The notes: generated by a model not told the origin, from the sequence alone. A stretch of DNA of 43,433 nucleotides from Clostridiales bacterium UBA7011 (GCA_002449635.1 DJXF01000107.1:1-43433), one strand, 5' to 3'. Numbered from the stretch's first letter, positions 15,952 to 25,502 are shown. Translations and numbers: made by a program.

Positions 15952-17343
15952 TCAGCTCTGCGGGACAGGACGCGGCATTTGGTCCTCCCGCGCAGAATCA
16001 TTTTTATAGTAAGCCTTTTTGCGGAATTTTGCAACAAAAAATCCATCTGTCTCATGGATATGCGGCAGCAGCGCAACAAAGCCGTTCACCGGCTCGTCAC
16101 ACACAGGCAAAGAAAACACTTCCGCTTCAAATTCCGGATGTGTCCGCAGAAACCACTCCGCAATTTCTTCATTTTCGCAGCGGAGCAGGGTGCAGGTCGA
16201 ATACACCAGAACGCCGCCCGTCCGCACATAGCGACAGGCATTGTCCACAATCGCCCGCTGCAGCGCGGGCAGCTCCCGCAGTGCCGCTTCGTCCTTGTAA
16301 CGAATTTCCGGCTTTTTGCGGATGATGCCCATACCGGAGCACGGCACATCGCACAGCACGGCGTCAAACTGCTCCTCCCATTCGGGGCGAAGCTGCGCCG
16401 CATCCTGCTGCCGCGTGCGGATATTGTGCAGTCCGAGCCGCGCCGCGCCTTCTTCGATCAGCTTGAGCTTATGCGGATAGATGTCACATGAGATCACCTC
16501 TCCGGTGTCCTGCATGCGCTCCGCAATCAGAAAGCTCTTGCCGCCCGGTGCGGCACAGCAGTCGAGCACGCGGGTGTCCGGCTTCGGTGCGAGCGCATAC
16601 ACGCTCATCTGACTCGCCCCGTCCTGCACGGTGACGCGCCCCTCCGCAAACGCGGGCAGCTTTTCGAGGTTTCCCGTGCCGGAAACCGTCATGCAGTCGG
16701 GAATGCGCGGGTGCGGCCGGACGGAAATGCCCTGCTGCTCCAGCTCCTCCCGAACCTGTGCGGCATCTGCGCGCAGCGTATTGACGCGCAGCACGGTCGG
16801 TGCGGGCCGGTTGTCCGCCTCCAGCAGCAGACGCGTCTGTTTGAGCCCGAACTGCTCCAGATAACGCTCGGTCAGCCACTGCGGGTGACTGTATCGCAGC
16901 GAGTAATATTCCGCCTTTGTGGCGCAGTCCGGCTGCGGCAGACTGTCGATGCTGCGTGCGAGCGCCCGCAGCACCCCGTTGAGATAACCGGTCGTGCGCC
17001 GGTTTGCGCGGCACAGCCTGCGCGCCAGCTCCACACTTTCATTGACCGCCGCCGCGTTCGGAATGCGGTCGAGCCACACCATCTGATAGACCGCGAGCCG
17101 CATCAGGTCGAGAATGCGCGGCTGCAGCTTTTTCAGCTTGACAGCGGAAAAATGCGCGAGGTAAAAATCGCACATCGCGCGGTTTTGCAGAACGCCGCCT
17201 GTCAGCGCTGTCGCCAGTGCCGCATCGCGCGCCGACAGACCCGCGGCATATTTGCGCAGCGCGGGCGCGCTCCATGCGCCCTCCTCACGGACGGCAAACA
17301 GCGCGCGTGCCGCGGCTTCCCGCGCCGAGTGGATGTCAGTCAT
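15952..17343 (-). CDS. rsmB: 16S rRNA (cytosine967-C5)-methyltransferase
   Basis: About 463 residues: an N-terminal NusB-like RNA-binding domain (about 1-130, TALTGGVLQNRAMCDFYL), followed by a Rossmann methyltransferase with CCAAPGGKSFLIAE (SAM loop), the first catalytic region DVPCSGMG and the nucleophile motif VYSTCTLL. It places a methyl on C967 of 16S rRNA. The start MTDIHSARE at 17343 overlaps the end of the peptidase gene by 8 bases; a longer frame starting 24 bases earlier is less likely. Confidence 0.93.
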   Translation of the reverse strand: MTDIHSAREAAARALFAVREEGAWSAPALRKYAAGLSARDAALATALTGGVLQNRAMCDFYLAHFSAVKLKKLQPRILDLMRLAVYQMVWLDRIPNAAAVNESVELARRLCRANRRTTGYLNGVLRALARSIDSLPQPDCATKAEYYSLRYSHPQWLTERYLEQFGLKQTRLLLEADNRPAPTVLRVNTLRADAAQVREELEQQGISVRPHPRIPDCMTVSGTGNLEKLPAFAEGRVTVQDGASQMSVYALAPKPDTRVLDCCAAPGGKSFLIAERMQDTGEVISCDIYPHKLKLIEEGAARLGLHNIRTRQQDAAQLRPEWEEQFDAVLCDVPCSGMGIIRKKPEIRYKDEAALRELPALQRAIVDNACRYVRTGGVLVYSTCTLLRCENEEIAEWFLRTHPEFEAEVFSLPVCDEPVNGFVALLPHIHETDGFFVAKFRKKAYYKNDSAREDQMPRPVPQS

Positions 17344-18061
17344 GCCGCCGTCCACCGCCGTTTGCAAGGAAAATCAAAACCAGGCGCAGCAGCTGAACCA
17401 GAGAGGTCGCCAATGCCGCGGCATACGTCATTGCCGCCGCAAACAGCGTCTTGCGCGCCATAGGCAGCTCTTGCGCCGTCAGCAGCCCTTCCATTTCCAG
17501 CGCATGGATGGCGCGGCGGGAGGCGTTGATCTCCACCGGCAGCGTCACCACCTGAAACAGCGTTGCGAGCGCGTACAGCCCCACGCCGATGCCCATCAGC
17601 GAGGTTGCGCCGAGCGCCAGACCGATGAGCAGCATCGGCCACGCGAGACCCGAGCCGAAATTGCACGCCGGAATGATCGCGTTGCGCAGACGGATGGGGG
17701 CGTAGCCCGTCGCATACTGCACGGCATGTCCCGCCTCGTGCGCCGCGACGCCCACCGCTGCGACGGAGGTCGAGTCATACACATCGTCCGACAGGCTGAT
17801 CACGTTCGTCCGCGGATTGAAATTGTCGGTCAGACTGCCCCTGATGTGCGCGAACCGCACGCCGGTCACACCATTTGCGCGCAGCACCGCCTGTGCCGCC
17901 TGCGCGCCGGTCAGTCCGTTTTGCGTGCGCACAGCGGAATATTTTCTGAAATTTGTCGTGACAGCAAGCTGTGCCCATGATGCAAAGGCAACACAGCCGA
18001 TCATGAGAATGATCCACAGCAGATATCCGCCGTCAAAACCGTATCCGTAGTTGTAATACAT
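17336..18061 (-). CDS. Membrane zinc metallopeptidase (YugP/neutral zinc peptidase family)
   Basis: A 241-residue membrane protein. A first helix (about 12-34) is followed by a soluble part with VISLSDDVYDSTSVAAVGVAAHEAGHAVQY (quoted across two motifs); HEAGH at residues 108-112 is the zinc site. Two hydrophobic hairpins follow (about 135-180 and 210-235). The family is peptidase M48-like, with unknown substrate. The N-terminus is Tyr/Gly-rich (MYYNYGYGFDGG), as in relatives. Start ATG at 18061 has GGGAGGG 7 bases upstream. Its place between fmt and rsmB is common in Clostridia and suggests a housekeeping role in membrane protein quality control, by inference. Confidence 0.88.
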   Translation of the reverse strand: MYYNYGYGFDGGYLLWIILMIGCVAFASWAQLAVTTNFRKYSAVRTQNGLTGAQAAQAVLRANGVTGVRFAHIRGSLTDNFNPRTNVISLSDDVYDSTSVAAVGVAAHEAGHAVQYATGYAPIRLRNAIIPACNFGSGLAWPMLLIGLALGATSLMGIGVGLYALATLFQVVTLPVEINASRRAIHALEMEGLLTAQELPMARKTLFAAAMTYAAALATSLVQLLRLVLIFLANGGGRRHD

Positions 18062-18158
18062 CAAAAAGCCCTCCCTGCGTATTTTTTTGAGCACCGCCGC
18101 ATCGCTCGGCGGGCGCGGTTCTCGTCAGAATGCGCCGCGCTTTACGCGTTGCCTCCGG

Positions 18159-19094
18159 TCAGTCTCCGAGAATCGTGCCCGGCTGCATCGCGTGTCCGCG
18201 CAGATAGTCTCCCGCCGGCATGCGTTTTTTGCCGACCATCTGTACTTCCGTAATCTGAAGCACGCGCCCGTCTCCGCACGCGACAAACAGTCCGGTTTTT
18301 GCATCTGCCTCTACCACCGTTCCGGCAGGCACCTGCGCGGAGCGGTCGGTCATGCGCGACTGAAACAGCTTGAGCCGCACACCGCCGCGCGTCGTCAGCG
18401 CGACCGGCCACGGGTCGAGGCCGCGAATGCGGTTGTGCACCTGCTGCGCGGGCTGTGTCCAGTCGATCACCGCCATGCTCTTATCGAGCACGGAAACATA
18501 GGTGGACTGACTGTCATCCTGCGGCGTGCGGGCAATGCCCTGCGGCAGGCGGGACAGCGTCTCGGAGATCAAATCCGCGCCGAGCGCCGCAAGCCGGTCG
18601 AACAGCTCGCCCGCCGTCTCATTTTCTCCGACCGCGGTCTCGCGCGTCAGCAAAATGTCGCCGGTGTCCAGTCCGCGGTCCATATACATCGTCGTGACGC
18701 CCGCCGTCGTCTCCCCGTTGAGCACCATCCACTGTACCGGCGCCGCGCCGCGGTATTTGGGCAGCAGAGAGCCGTGCACATTGATGCATCCGTACTTCGG
18801 CAGCTCCAGAACATACTGCGGCAGCAGCTTTCCGTACGCCACGACGACAATCACCTCCGGCGCCAGCTCGCGCAGCAGCGGCAGCTGACTCTCATTTTTG
18901 AAGGTTTCCGGCTGATAAACCGGAATATGATGTGTCAAGGCTACCTGCTTTACAGGCGGCGGAGTGAGCTTCATTTTTCGCCCCTGCGGCTTGTCCGGCT
19001 GGGTAAAGACAGCGGCAATATCATGTCCGTCTGCAATCAGCCGTTCCAGCGACGCGACCGCAAAGTCAGGTGTGCCCATATAGACAATTCTCAT
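18159..19094 (-). CDS. fmt: Methionyl-tRNA formyltransferase
   Basis: A 311-residue enzyme that formylates the initiator Met-tRNA with 10-formyl-THF. The catalytic Asn-His pair lies in GCINVHGSLLPKYRGAAPVQW, the third residue Asp in MDRGLDTGDIL, and the tRNA-contact loop is QPDKPQGRKMKLTPPPVKQ. The C-terminal OB domain begins near residue 205. The ATG overlaps the def stop (ATGA), so both enzymes of N-formyl cycling are made together. Confidence 0.95.
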   Translation of the reverse strand: MRIVYMGTPDFAVASLERLIADGHDIAAVFTQPDKPQGRKMKLTPPPVKQVALTHHIPVYQPETFKNESQLPLLRELAPEVIVVVAYGKLLPQYVLELPKYGCINVHGSLLPKYRGAAPVQWMVLNGETTAGVTTMYMDRGLDTGDILLTRETAVGENETAGELFDRLAALGADLISETLSRLPQGIARTPQDDSQSTYVSVLDKSMAVIDWTQPAQQVHNRIRGLDPWPVALTTRGGVRLKLFQSRMTDRSAQVPAGTVVEADAKTGLFVACGDGRVLQITEVQMVGKKRMPAGDYLRGHAMQPGTILGD

Positions 19095-19579
19095 TCCTCT
19101 TCGCCGTCCTCTTCTGCGTCGGGATCGATAAACTCTGTGACCTTTTCGACGAACACATGGCCGTCGAGATGGTCAATTTCATGCAGAAACGCACGCGCTG
19201 TCAGACCGTGTCCGGTGACCGTAAATTCCTCTCCGTTTCGGTCCTGTGCGCGGACGGTGACGACCTCCGGACGGGTGACAATGCCGAATTTGTCCGGAAA
19301 GCTCAGGCAGCCCTCCGAGCCGGTCTGGGAACCCTCCGTCGCAATGACCTCCGGATTGACCAGTTCAATGATTCTGTCCTCATTCAGGATGTCCAGCACG
19401 ACACAGACGCGGCGCACCAGTCCTACCTGCGGCGCCGCCAGTCCCACGCCGTTTGCCGCGAGCATGGTTTCCTTCATGTCGTCGAGCAGAGAAGCGAGCT
19501 TTTTGTCAAAGCGCGTAACCGGATGGCACTTTTTGTACAGCACCGGATCGGGATCGTGAAGAATCGGACGTAAAGGCAT
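19091..19579 (-). CDS. def: Peptide deformylase
   Basis: A 162-residue iron/zinc enzyme that removes the formyl group from new proteins. All three motifs are seen: GVGLAAPQ (44-51), EGCLS (89-93, metal Cys91) and HEIDHLDG (133-140, metal His133 and His137, catalytic Glu134). Start ATG at 19579 has AAGGAGG upstream; a longer frame upstream was rejected. The C-terminus is acidic (DPDAEEDGEEE). It is coupled to fmt by an ATGA overlap and follows priA after 95 bases. Confidence 0.95.
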   Translation of the reverse strand: MPLRPILHDPDPVLYKKCHPVTRFDKKLASLLDDMKETMLAANGVGLAAPQVGLVRRVCVVLDILNEDRIIELVNPEVIATEGSQTGSEGCLSFPDKFGIVTRPEVVTVRAQDRNGEEFTVTGHGLTARAFLHEIDHLDGHVFVEKVTEFIDPDAEEDGEEE

Positions 19580-19674
19580 AAAAATCCTCCTTCTATGATA
19601 ATGTTCGGCAATTTCACAGCGCTGCGGCGCGTTTCCGAAACTGCACCGCGCGCGGGTCACTGCCTTCTATTTTT

Positions 19675-22128
19675 TCAAAGCTGAAGCGGATTGACATCCG
19701 CATACAGTGCGACGGAACGGAATTTGCTGTTTGACGCAAATTCGCGCAGCACGCCGCCGATGAGCATCCGCCGCCGTTTTCCCTCCGGACAGCGGATGGA
19801 CAGATGATAGCGGTAGCGGTTTTGTACGCGCACGACCGGCGCTGGGGCCGGTCCGAGCACGGGATAACAGAAATCCGCAAACTGTCCCGCCATCAGGCTT
19901 TCCAGCCGCATTTTGACCGCGACCAGCGCCTCCAGCACATCGCGCTCGCGCTCCGCACTTGCGGTCAGCACGACAATCTGCGCCGCCGGCGGACACTGGA
20001 GCGCGCGCCGCAGCTCAATTTCCTCGCGGTAGAACTGCTCATAGTCCTGCCGCGCCGCGTTCAATATTACCGTGTGCTCCGGACAGTAGGTCTGTATGAC
20101 GGCCTGTCCGCGCGTGTCACGGCGGCCTGCCCGGCCGACCACCTGTGTCAGCAGGGAAAAGGTTCGCTCGCGTGCGCGGTAGTCCTGCGCAAACAGCGAC
20201 TGATCTGCGTCAATAATGCCGACCAGCGCCACATTGTCAAAATCCAGACCCTTTGTCACCATTTGCGTGCCGATCAGAATATCTGCCTCTCCGGCGGCAA
20301 ATTGTCCGAGCAGCTTTGCGTGTGCGCCCTTCGCTGCCGTTGTGTCCGCATCCATGCGCAGCACGGCAGCTTCCGGAAACAGCTCGTGCAGGTCCTGCTC
20401 GAGCCGCTGGGTGCCGACGCCGTCGGTTTTCAGGTGCGTACTGCCGCAAACCGGACAGGCGTGCGCAAGCGGCTGGGAATGTCCGCAGTAATGGCACATC
20501 ACGCGATGATTGACCGAATGATACGTCATGGAAACGCTGCACGACGGACACTCCGGTGTCCAGCCGCACGCCGTACAAACGACCTGCCGCGCCGCCCCGC
20601 GCCGGTTGAGAAACAAAATACACTGTTTTCCCTGCTGCAGACAGTTTTCCATCGCCTGCCGCAGCACCGGACCGACCGCACTCGTGAAGCCCTGCCGTGT
20701 CAGTCCGCGCATATCGGCAATCGTCACCTCCGGCAGGCGGGTCCCCGCAAACCGTTCACGCAGCTTTATCATCGGGTATTTTTCACATTCCGCGCCGTAA
20801 TAGGTCTCAATCGACGGTGTTGCCGAGCCGAAAACAACCAGGCAGTTTTCCTGCATCGCGCGGTATTTTGCCACATCCCGCGCGTGGTAGCGCGGTGTGT
20901 TTTCCGATTTATAGGCGTCATCCTGCTCCTCGTCCAGAATGATCAGGCCGAGATCGCGCGCAGGGGCAAAAATCGCCGAGCGCGTGCCGACAATGACCCG
21001 CGCCTCCCCCGAGCGAATGCGCTTCCAGCTGTCATACCGCTCTCCAACGGAGAGGGCAGAGTGCAGCACCGCCGTGCAGCCGCCGAAGTGCGCCATAAAC
21101 CGCTGAATGAGCTGAGGGGTCAGACCGATTTCGGGAACGAGCACAATCGCGCTTTTTCCCGTCCGAAGCGTCTCCTCAATCAGCCGCAGATAGACGAGCG
21201 TCTTTCCGCTGCCCGTCACGCCGAACAGCAGCGCCGCTTCCGGCCGGCCTGTGTGCAGCCGCGGCAGCAGTGCGTCGCACGCCCGCTGCTGTTCCTCGCT
21301 GAGCACATAGCTGCGCTTCGCCGGCGGTTCGCTCACCTCCGGCAGGCGGCAGGTCTCCTCTTCCCAGCGCAGCAGCATGCCGCTTTTCACCATTGCGCGC
21401 AGGACCGCATCGCTCGCGCCGCTGAGATAGCGCAAATCGTGCCGGTTCATCCGGCCCTCGTGAATCAGCGCACTGACGACATCCATGCGGACCGGGCTGC
21501 GGCCGCGCTCCGCCGCCTGCCTCGCCTCGTCTTCGGGCAGGGCAAGCGCGTACATTGTGACCGTTTTGTCGCCGATCCGGCGGTCAAATTCGCTGGAAAA
21601 GGTCAGAATTCCGCGCTGACACAGCGCATCCAGCTGCTCTGCGGGCAGCGTGCCGAAGCGCTTGTGCAGCTCCTTTTCCGAAAGCGTTCGTTTTCTTTTG
21701 GTAAATGCCGATAAAACCGGCTCGCTCTGCGCCAGTTCGGCGCGTTTTTGCTCTGTGATGCTGTCTGCCAGTGTGTAGCGGCTGATGCGGCGAAACCACA
21801 GTCCGGCGGGCAGCATCGCGCGCGCGCAGTCAAAAAAGCTGCAAAACAGGGTGGAACACAGGTGCGCCGCCAGCTTGAGCATGGCTTCATCCATGACCGG
21901 CTCGGTATCGAGCACACGGCTGACTGCCTTGCGTTCATAATCCGACTTCGCATCCTTGCCCATGCGCACAACAATCGCCTCGCAGGTGCGCGAGCCCGAC
22001 CCGAACGGCACGAGAACACGCACGCCCGGCTGAACCTGTCCGCGCAGCTCCGGCGGAATATCGTAGTCATACAGGCGGTCAAAGGCATATTTTGCCGCTG
22101 AAACCGCCACACGGCAAACCGAATCCAT
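19675..22128 (-). CDS. priA: Primosomal protein N' (replication restart helicase PriA)
   Basis: An 817-residue 3'-5' superfamily 2 helicase that reloads the replisome at broken forks. An N-terminal DNA-binding domain (VAVSAAKYAFDRLYDYDIP) is followed by Walker A (GVTGSGKTLVYLRLIEE), the DEEQ box with YKSENTPRYHARDVAKYRA, a zinc region with eight Cys (CTACG, CPSC, CHYCG, CPVCG) and helicase motif VI (VVGRAGRRDTRGQ). The start ATG at 22128 overlaps the coaBC stop by one base (TGATG); a GTG one codon earlier is the alternative. Confidence 0.95.
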   Translation of the reverse strand: MDSVCRVAVSAAKYAFDRLYDYDIPPELRGQVQPGVRVLVPFGSGSRTCEAIVVRMGKDAKSDYERKAVSRVLDTEPVMDEAMLKLAAHLCSTLFCSFFDCARAMLPAGLWFRRISRYTLADSITEQKRAELAQSEPVLSAFTKRKRTLSEKELHKRFGTLPAEQLDALCQRGILTFSSEFDRRIGDKTVTMYALALPEDEARQAAERGRSPVRMDVVSALIHEGRMNRHDLRYLSGASDAVLRAMVKSGMLLRWEEETCRLPEVSEPPAKRSYVLSEEQQRACDALLPRLHTGRPEAALLFGVTGSGKTLVYLRLIEETLRTGKSAIVLVPEIGLTPQLIQRFMAHFGGCTAVLHSALSVGERYDSWKRIRSGEARVIVGTRSAIFAPARDLGLIILDEEQDDAYKSENTPRYHARDVAKYRAMQENCLVVFGSATPSIETYYGAECEKYPMIKLRERFAGTRLPEVTIADMRGLTRQGFTSAVGPVLRQAMENCLQQGKQCILFLNRRGAARQVVCTACGWTPECPSCSVSMTYHSVNHRVMCHYCGHSQPLAHACPVCGSTHLKTDGVGTQRLEQDLHELFPEAAVLRMDADTTAAKGAHAKLLGQFAAGEADILIGTQMVTKGLDFDNVALVGIIDADQSLFAQDYRARERTFSLLTQVVGRAGRRDTRGQAVIQTYCPEHTVILNAARQDYEQFYREEIELRRALQCPPAAQIVVLTASAERERDVLEALVAVKMRLESLMAGQFADFCYPVLGPAPAPVVRVQNRYRYHLSIRCPEGKRRRMLIGGVLREFASNSKFRSVALYADVNPLQL

Positions 22129-23336
22129 CACGATTGTTTGCCGGCGCGCAGGGCAAGCAGACGGTCGAGCAAAACATCCGCCACTGCATCCTTGCCCATC
22201 AGCTCGAGCGGCTCACGCCTGCCGTCGCGGTACAGCAGTGTGACGACATTGGTATCGCCGGCAAAGCCTGCGCCCTGAACCTTCAGGTTGTTTGCAACGA
22301 TGACGTCGCAGTTTTTCTTGTTGAGTTTTTTCTCCGAATTTTCGACCAGATCGCGCGTCTCCATGGAAAAGCCGCAAATCACCTGATCGTCCCGGCGTTT
22401 TTGTCCGATTTCCGCCAGAATATCCGGATTGCGGACGAGCGGGATGGACAAATCCCCGTCCTGCTTTTTGATTTTATCGTCGCTGCAGGCAGCGGGACGA
22501 TAATCCCCTACCGCAGCTGCCTTGATGACAAAATCCGACTGGGGCAGCACATCGAGCACCGCCTGCCGCATTTCGCACGCGGATGTCACCGGCACCATCG
22601 TCACGCCGTCGACAGGCGGCAGAGAAACCGGACCGGTAATCAGCGTCACCGATGCACCGCGCATTTTTGCGCTGCGCGCGATCGCGTATCCCATTTTTCC
22701 GGTGGAATGATTGGACAGAAACCGGACCGGATCGAGCGCCTCGCGCGTCGGTCCCGCCGTGACGGTCACATGCATGCCCGCCATATCCTTCGGCGTCAGC
22801 GCATCGAGAATCGCCTGTTCAATGACTGAAACCTCCGCCAGCTTGCCGCGTCCGGTGTCACCGCACGCCAGATGGCCCTCTGCCGGTTCGACAAACAGAC
22901 AGCCGCGTGCGCGCAGCGCCGCAATGTTGTCCTGTACCGCGGGATTTTCATACATCGCCGTATTCATCGCGGGGGCAAACAGCACCGGTGCGCGCGTCGC
23001 CAGCAATGTGGTGGACAGCATATCATCCGCAATGCCGTGGGCATATTTGGCCAAAACATTCGCTGTCGCGGGAACAACCGCAAACACATCCGCTGCCTTT
23101 GCCAGTGCGATGTGCTCGACCTCCCACGGAAAATCGCGGTCAAACTGATCGGTCACAACGCGCGCGCCCGACAGCACCTCCAGAGTCAGCGGCTGCACAA
23201 ATTCACACGCATGTGCGGTCATAATGACGCGGATTTCCAGTCCTTTTTTCCGCAGGCGGCTCACCAGATCGCACGCCTTATAGGCGGCAATTCCGCCGGT
23301 CACACCGAGCACTGCGGTTTTTCCGGTATAATCCAT
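22128..23336 (-). CDS. coaBC: Bifunctional phosphopantothenoylcysteine decarboxylase/synthase
   Basis: A 402-residue enzyme for two steps of coenzyme A synthesis. The N-terminal FMN decarboxylase (CoaC, about 1-180) has GVTGGIAAYKACDL, VEHIALAKAADVF with the active His, and APAMNTAMYENP. The C-terminal CTP-dependent synthase (CoaB) begins near 185 with VTAGPTREALDPVRFLSNHS and includes KAAAVGDYRP and the flexible-loop Lys pair (SEKKLNKKNCDVIVANN). It follows rpoZ by 3 bases and overlaps priA. Confidence 0.95.
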   Translation of the reverse strand: MDYTGKTAVLGVTGGIAAYKACDLVSRLRKKGLEIRVIMTAHACEFVQPLTLEVLSGARVVTDQFDRDFPWEVEHIALAKAADVFAVVPATANVLAKYAHGIADDMLSTTLLATRAPVLFAPAMNTAMYENPAVQDNIAALRARGCLFVEPAEGHLACGDTGRGKLAEVSVIEQAILDALTPKDMAGMHVTVTAGPTREALDPVRFLSNHSTGKMGYAIARSAKMRGASVTLITGPVSLPPVDGVTMVPVTSACEMRQAVLDVLPQSDFVIKAAAVGDYRPAACSDDKIKKQDGDLSIPLVRNPDILAEIGQKRRDDQVICGFSMETRDLVENSEKKLNKKNCDVIVANNLKVQGAGFAGDTNVVTLLYRDGRREPLELMGKDAVADVLLDRLLALRAGKQS

Positions 23337-23339
23337 CGC

Positions 23340-23687
23340 TTACAGCGCCTCCGGCTCACCGTCATCCGAAGCGGTGCCATCCTCGCCGATGCTCACCAGC
23401 TCCTCTTCCTCCGCAGCTTCCGCGTTCTCCCCGGCATCCGCCGCGGTATCCTCAGCGGCAGCTGCCAGCAGATCCTCTGTCTCCGGCTTCGGGCCGGGAC
23501 GATACTCGATCTTATCCATGCTGATTTCATCCAGCGCAACCTTGATCGGCTTTTCCTCCAGCCTGATTTCCGATTTTTCCTCCTCTGCCGAGAGGTCGCG
23601 TGCGCGCTGCGCAGCGAGATTGACCAGCAGATAGCGGTTGTTGACTCTCTTCATCAGATCCTGCATGGACGGCTTTAACATAATCAT
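23340..23687 (-). CDS. rpoZ: RNA polymerase omega subunit with long acidic tail
   Basis: A 115-residue protein. The first 60 residues match omega: LKPSMQDLMKRVNNRYLLVN, AQRARDL and the Ile-Lys-Val-Ala-Leu-Asp-Glu-Ile segment. Omega helps fold the beta' subunit and stabilises the polymerase. After about residue 62 comes a tail of about 50 residues, Glu/Asp/Ala-rich, likely disordered. Two ATGs compete (23687 and 23681); AAGGAG is 4 and 10 bases away, and homologues fit either. It sits between gmk and coaBC as in Bacillus. Confidence 0.88.
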   Translation of the reverse strand: MIMLKPSMQDLMKRVNNRYLLVNLAAQRARDLSAEEEKSEIRLEEKPIKVALDEISMDKIEYRPGPKPETEDLLAAAAEDTAADAGENAEAAEEEELVSIGEDGTASDDGEPEAL

Positions 23688-23726
23688 TACGCTCCTTTTA
23701 TTCTGCCGGCGGCACAGCCGCCGTAT

Positions 23727-24317
23727 TCAAATTATCTGATATTCTCTGCGCGCTGCGCGGCAGGACTCCGCCTGCATAATGGCGAGCACATCGGAAACTG
23801 CCTGCTCCACCGTCTGATTGACCACAATGTAATCAAACTGCGGTGCGAGGGTCAGCTCATGCTTCGCGGTCTCCAGACGGCGCTGAACGGCTGCGGCATC
23901 CTCTGTTCCGCGTCCGGTCAGGCGTTTTTCCAGCTCGGCAAAGCTCGGCGGCGCAATGAAAATGCGCACAGCCTCCGGACGCTTCTCATGCACCTGCATC
24001 GCGCCCTGCACTTCGATTTCCAGCACCACATCGCGCCCTGCGCTCAGCTGTTCGTCAACCGGTGCGGCGGGCGTGCCGTAGCAGTTGCCGCTGAACTCCG
24101 CGTGCTCCAGAAAACCGTTTTGCGCGGCTGTCTGTTCAAACTGTTCGCGCGTCAGAAAATAGTAGTTCACACCGTGCTTTTCCCCTTCACGCGGTTCGCG
24201 CGTCGTGGCGGAAACAGATAAATATGCATCCCGCCTCTCAAGCACCTTTGCCAGCACGGTTCCCTTTCCCACGCCGGAGGGGCCGGTCAGGATGAACAAA
24301 ATGCCCTGTTTACTCAT
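23727..24317 (-). CDS. gmk: Guanylate kinase
   Basis: A 196-residue enzyme that turns GMP into GDP with ATP. The P-loop GPSGVGKGT is at residues 12-20, followed by the GMP-binding segments SVSATTREPREGEKHGVNYYF (in part) and LEIEVQGAMQVHEKRPEAVR, and the lid GRGTEDAAAVQRRL. Its start lies 8 bases inside the end of remA, so translation is probably coupled. The usual companion rpoZ follows. Confidence 0.95.
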   Translation of the reverse strand: MSKQGILFILTGPSGVGKGTVLAKVLERRDAYLSVSATTREPREGEKHGVNYYFLTREQFEQTAAQNGFLEHAEFSGNCYGTPAAPVDEQLSAGRDVVLEIEVQGAMQVHEKRPEAVRIFIAPPSFAELEKRLTGRGTEDAAAVQRRLETAKHELTLAPQFDYIVVNQTVEQAVSDVLAIMQAESCRAARREYQII

Positions 24318-24576
24318 CTTCAGTCACCTCATTTTCCGTTTCCCGATTTCCCAGACGTCCGGAAATGGTTTCCGGAAGAATGGCGGACAATACAACATGA
24401 TCGCTGTCCATGACAATCACAGCGCGGGTGCGTCTGCCGTAGGTCGCATCAATCAGCATATTGCGCTCGCGCGCCTCCTGTACAATGCGCTTAATCGGCG
24501 CCGACTCCGGCGAGACAATGGCAATCAGCCGGTCCGCGGAGACCAGATTGCCGAATCCGATATTGATGAGCTTCAC
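24310..24576 (-). CDS. remA: RemA/DUF370 family DNA-binding regulator
   Basis: An 88-residue protein. The family core is clear: INIGFGNLVSADRLIAIVSPESAPIKR, here seen across two strands, then AIDATYGRRTRAV-like (LIDATYGRRTRAVIV) and DSDHVVLSAILPETI. In Bacillus subtilis RemA forms a ring-shaped DNA-binding oligomer that activates biofilm matrix and osmoprotection genes. Position between yicC and gmk is conserved across Firmicutes. The tail is short and acidic. Targets in this organism are unknown. Confidence 0.93.
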   Translation of the reverse strand: MKLINIGFGNLVSADRLIAIVSPESAPIKRIVQEARERNMLIDATYGRRTRAVIVMDSDHVVLSAILPETISGRLGNRETENEVTEDE

Positions 24577-24591
24577 ACGAAACTCCCCCTG

Positions 24592-25467
24592 TCATTCAAT
24601 ATTCTGAATCTGTTCCCGGATTTTCTCGATTTCCGCCTTGATATCCACGACAACCTTCGCCAGCTCAATGTCATTTGCCTTTGAGCCGATGGTATTGGCC
24701 TCGCGGTTCATCTCCTGAACCAGAAAATCCAGCTTGCGGCCGATGGGCTTTTCCTCCGCCGTCATCACTTCCAGCTGATGGATATGGCTGCGCAGGCGGA
24801 CGGTCTCCTCATCCACCGCCGTGCGGTCGGCATAAATCGCAGCCTCCGCCAGAATGCGCTGCGGGTCGATGGTCGTGTCCGCCAGCACCTCGTTCATGCG
24901 CGCTGTCAGCTTGGCGCGGTATTCCGCCACCGCCTTCGGTGAACGCTCCTCCACCTGTGCGACCAGCCCCAAAATGGTCTGTGCGCGGGACAAAATGTCC
25001 TCCTTCATGCGTGCGCCTTCCCGTGCGCGCATGGTGCAGAAATCCGCACCGGCTGCCTGCAGGACCTCCAGTACATCCGCTGTCAGCTCCTCGGCATCCG
25101 CCTCCTGCTTTTCAGAGGAAAACACATCCGGCAGCCGCGACAGCCGCATGACGCTGATGTCATCCGTCAGGTTATATTTGTCGCGCATCTCATGCAGGGC
25201 GCTCAAATAGCCCTCCAGTACGCGGTGATTGAGCGAAATGCGCACATCGCCCGATGCGCCCGCATCAATCGAAATAAATACATCCACCTTGCCGCGCGCA
25301 ATCAGTGCGCCCACCGCATTTTTTGCCGCCTCGTCGAGAAAGCCGTAAATGCGCGGCGCCTTGACGTTGACGTCGAGATAGCGATGATTGACCGAACGCA
25401 GCTCGACCGTGATATCACGCTCGTGCAGCGTCTGCCGCGCCCGACCGTAGCCAGTCATACTTCTCAA
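24592..25467 (-). CDS. yicC: YicC-family endoribonuclease
   Basis: About 291 residues. The N-terminal YicC domain shows RSMTGYGRA, ELRSVNHRYLDVNVKAPR, and the C-terminal DUF1732 domain ends with EEKPIGRKLDFLVQEMNREANTIGSKA (in part). E. coli YicC is an RNA-cleaving enzyme that affects small RNA decay; the role in Firmicutes is less known. The start is TTG at 25467, with GGGAGG 8 bases before; the next ATG (25458) would lose two conserved residues. It is the first gene of the long operon. Confidence 0.9.
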   Translation of the reverse strand: MRSMTGYGRARQTLHERDITVELRSVNHRYLDVNVKAPRIYGFLDEAAKNAVGALIARGKVDVFISIDAGASGDVRISLNHRVLEGYLSALHEMRDKYNLTDDISVMRLSRLPDVFSSEKQEADAEELTADVLEVLQAAGADFCTMRAREGARMKEDILSRAQTILGLVAQVEERSPKAVAEYRAKLTARMNEVLADTTIDPQRILAEAAIYADRTAVDEETVRLRSHIHQLEVMTAEEKPIGRKLDFLVQEMNREANTIGSKANDIELAKVVVDIKAEIEKIREQIQNIE

Positions 25468-25502
25468 GGAAAGTACCTCCCATGTCTGTAAAATTACCGA
25501 AT

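Noticed and set aside
19804..21714. 636-codon open frame on the plus strand
   Set aside because: It is fully antisense to priA, which has every expected helicase motif; the frame arises from GC-rich codon bias.
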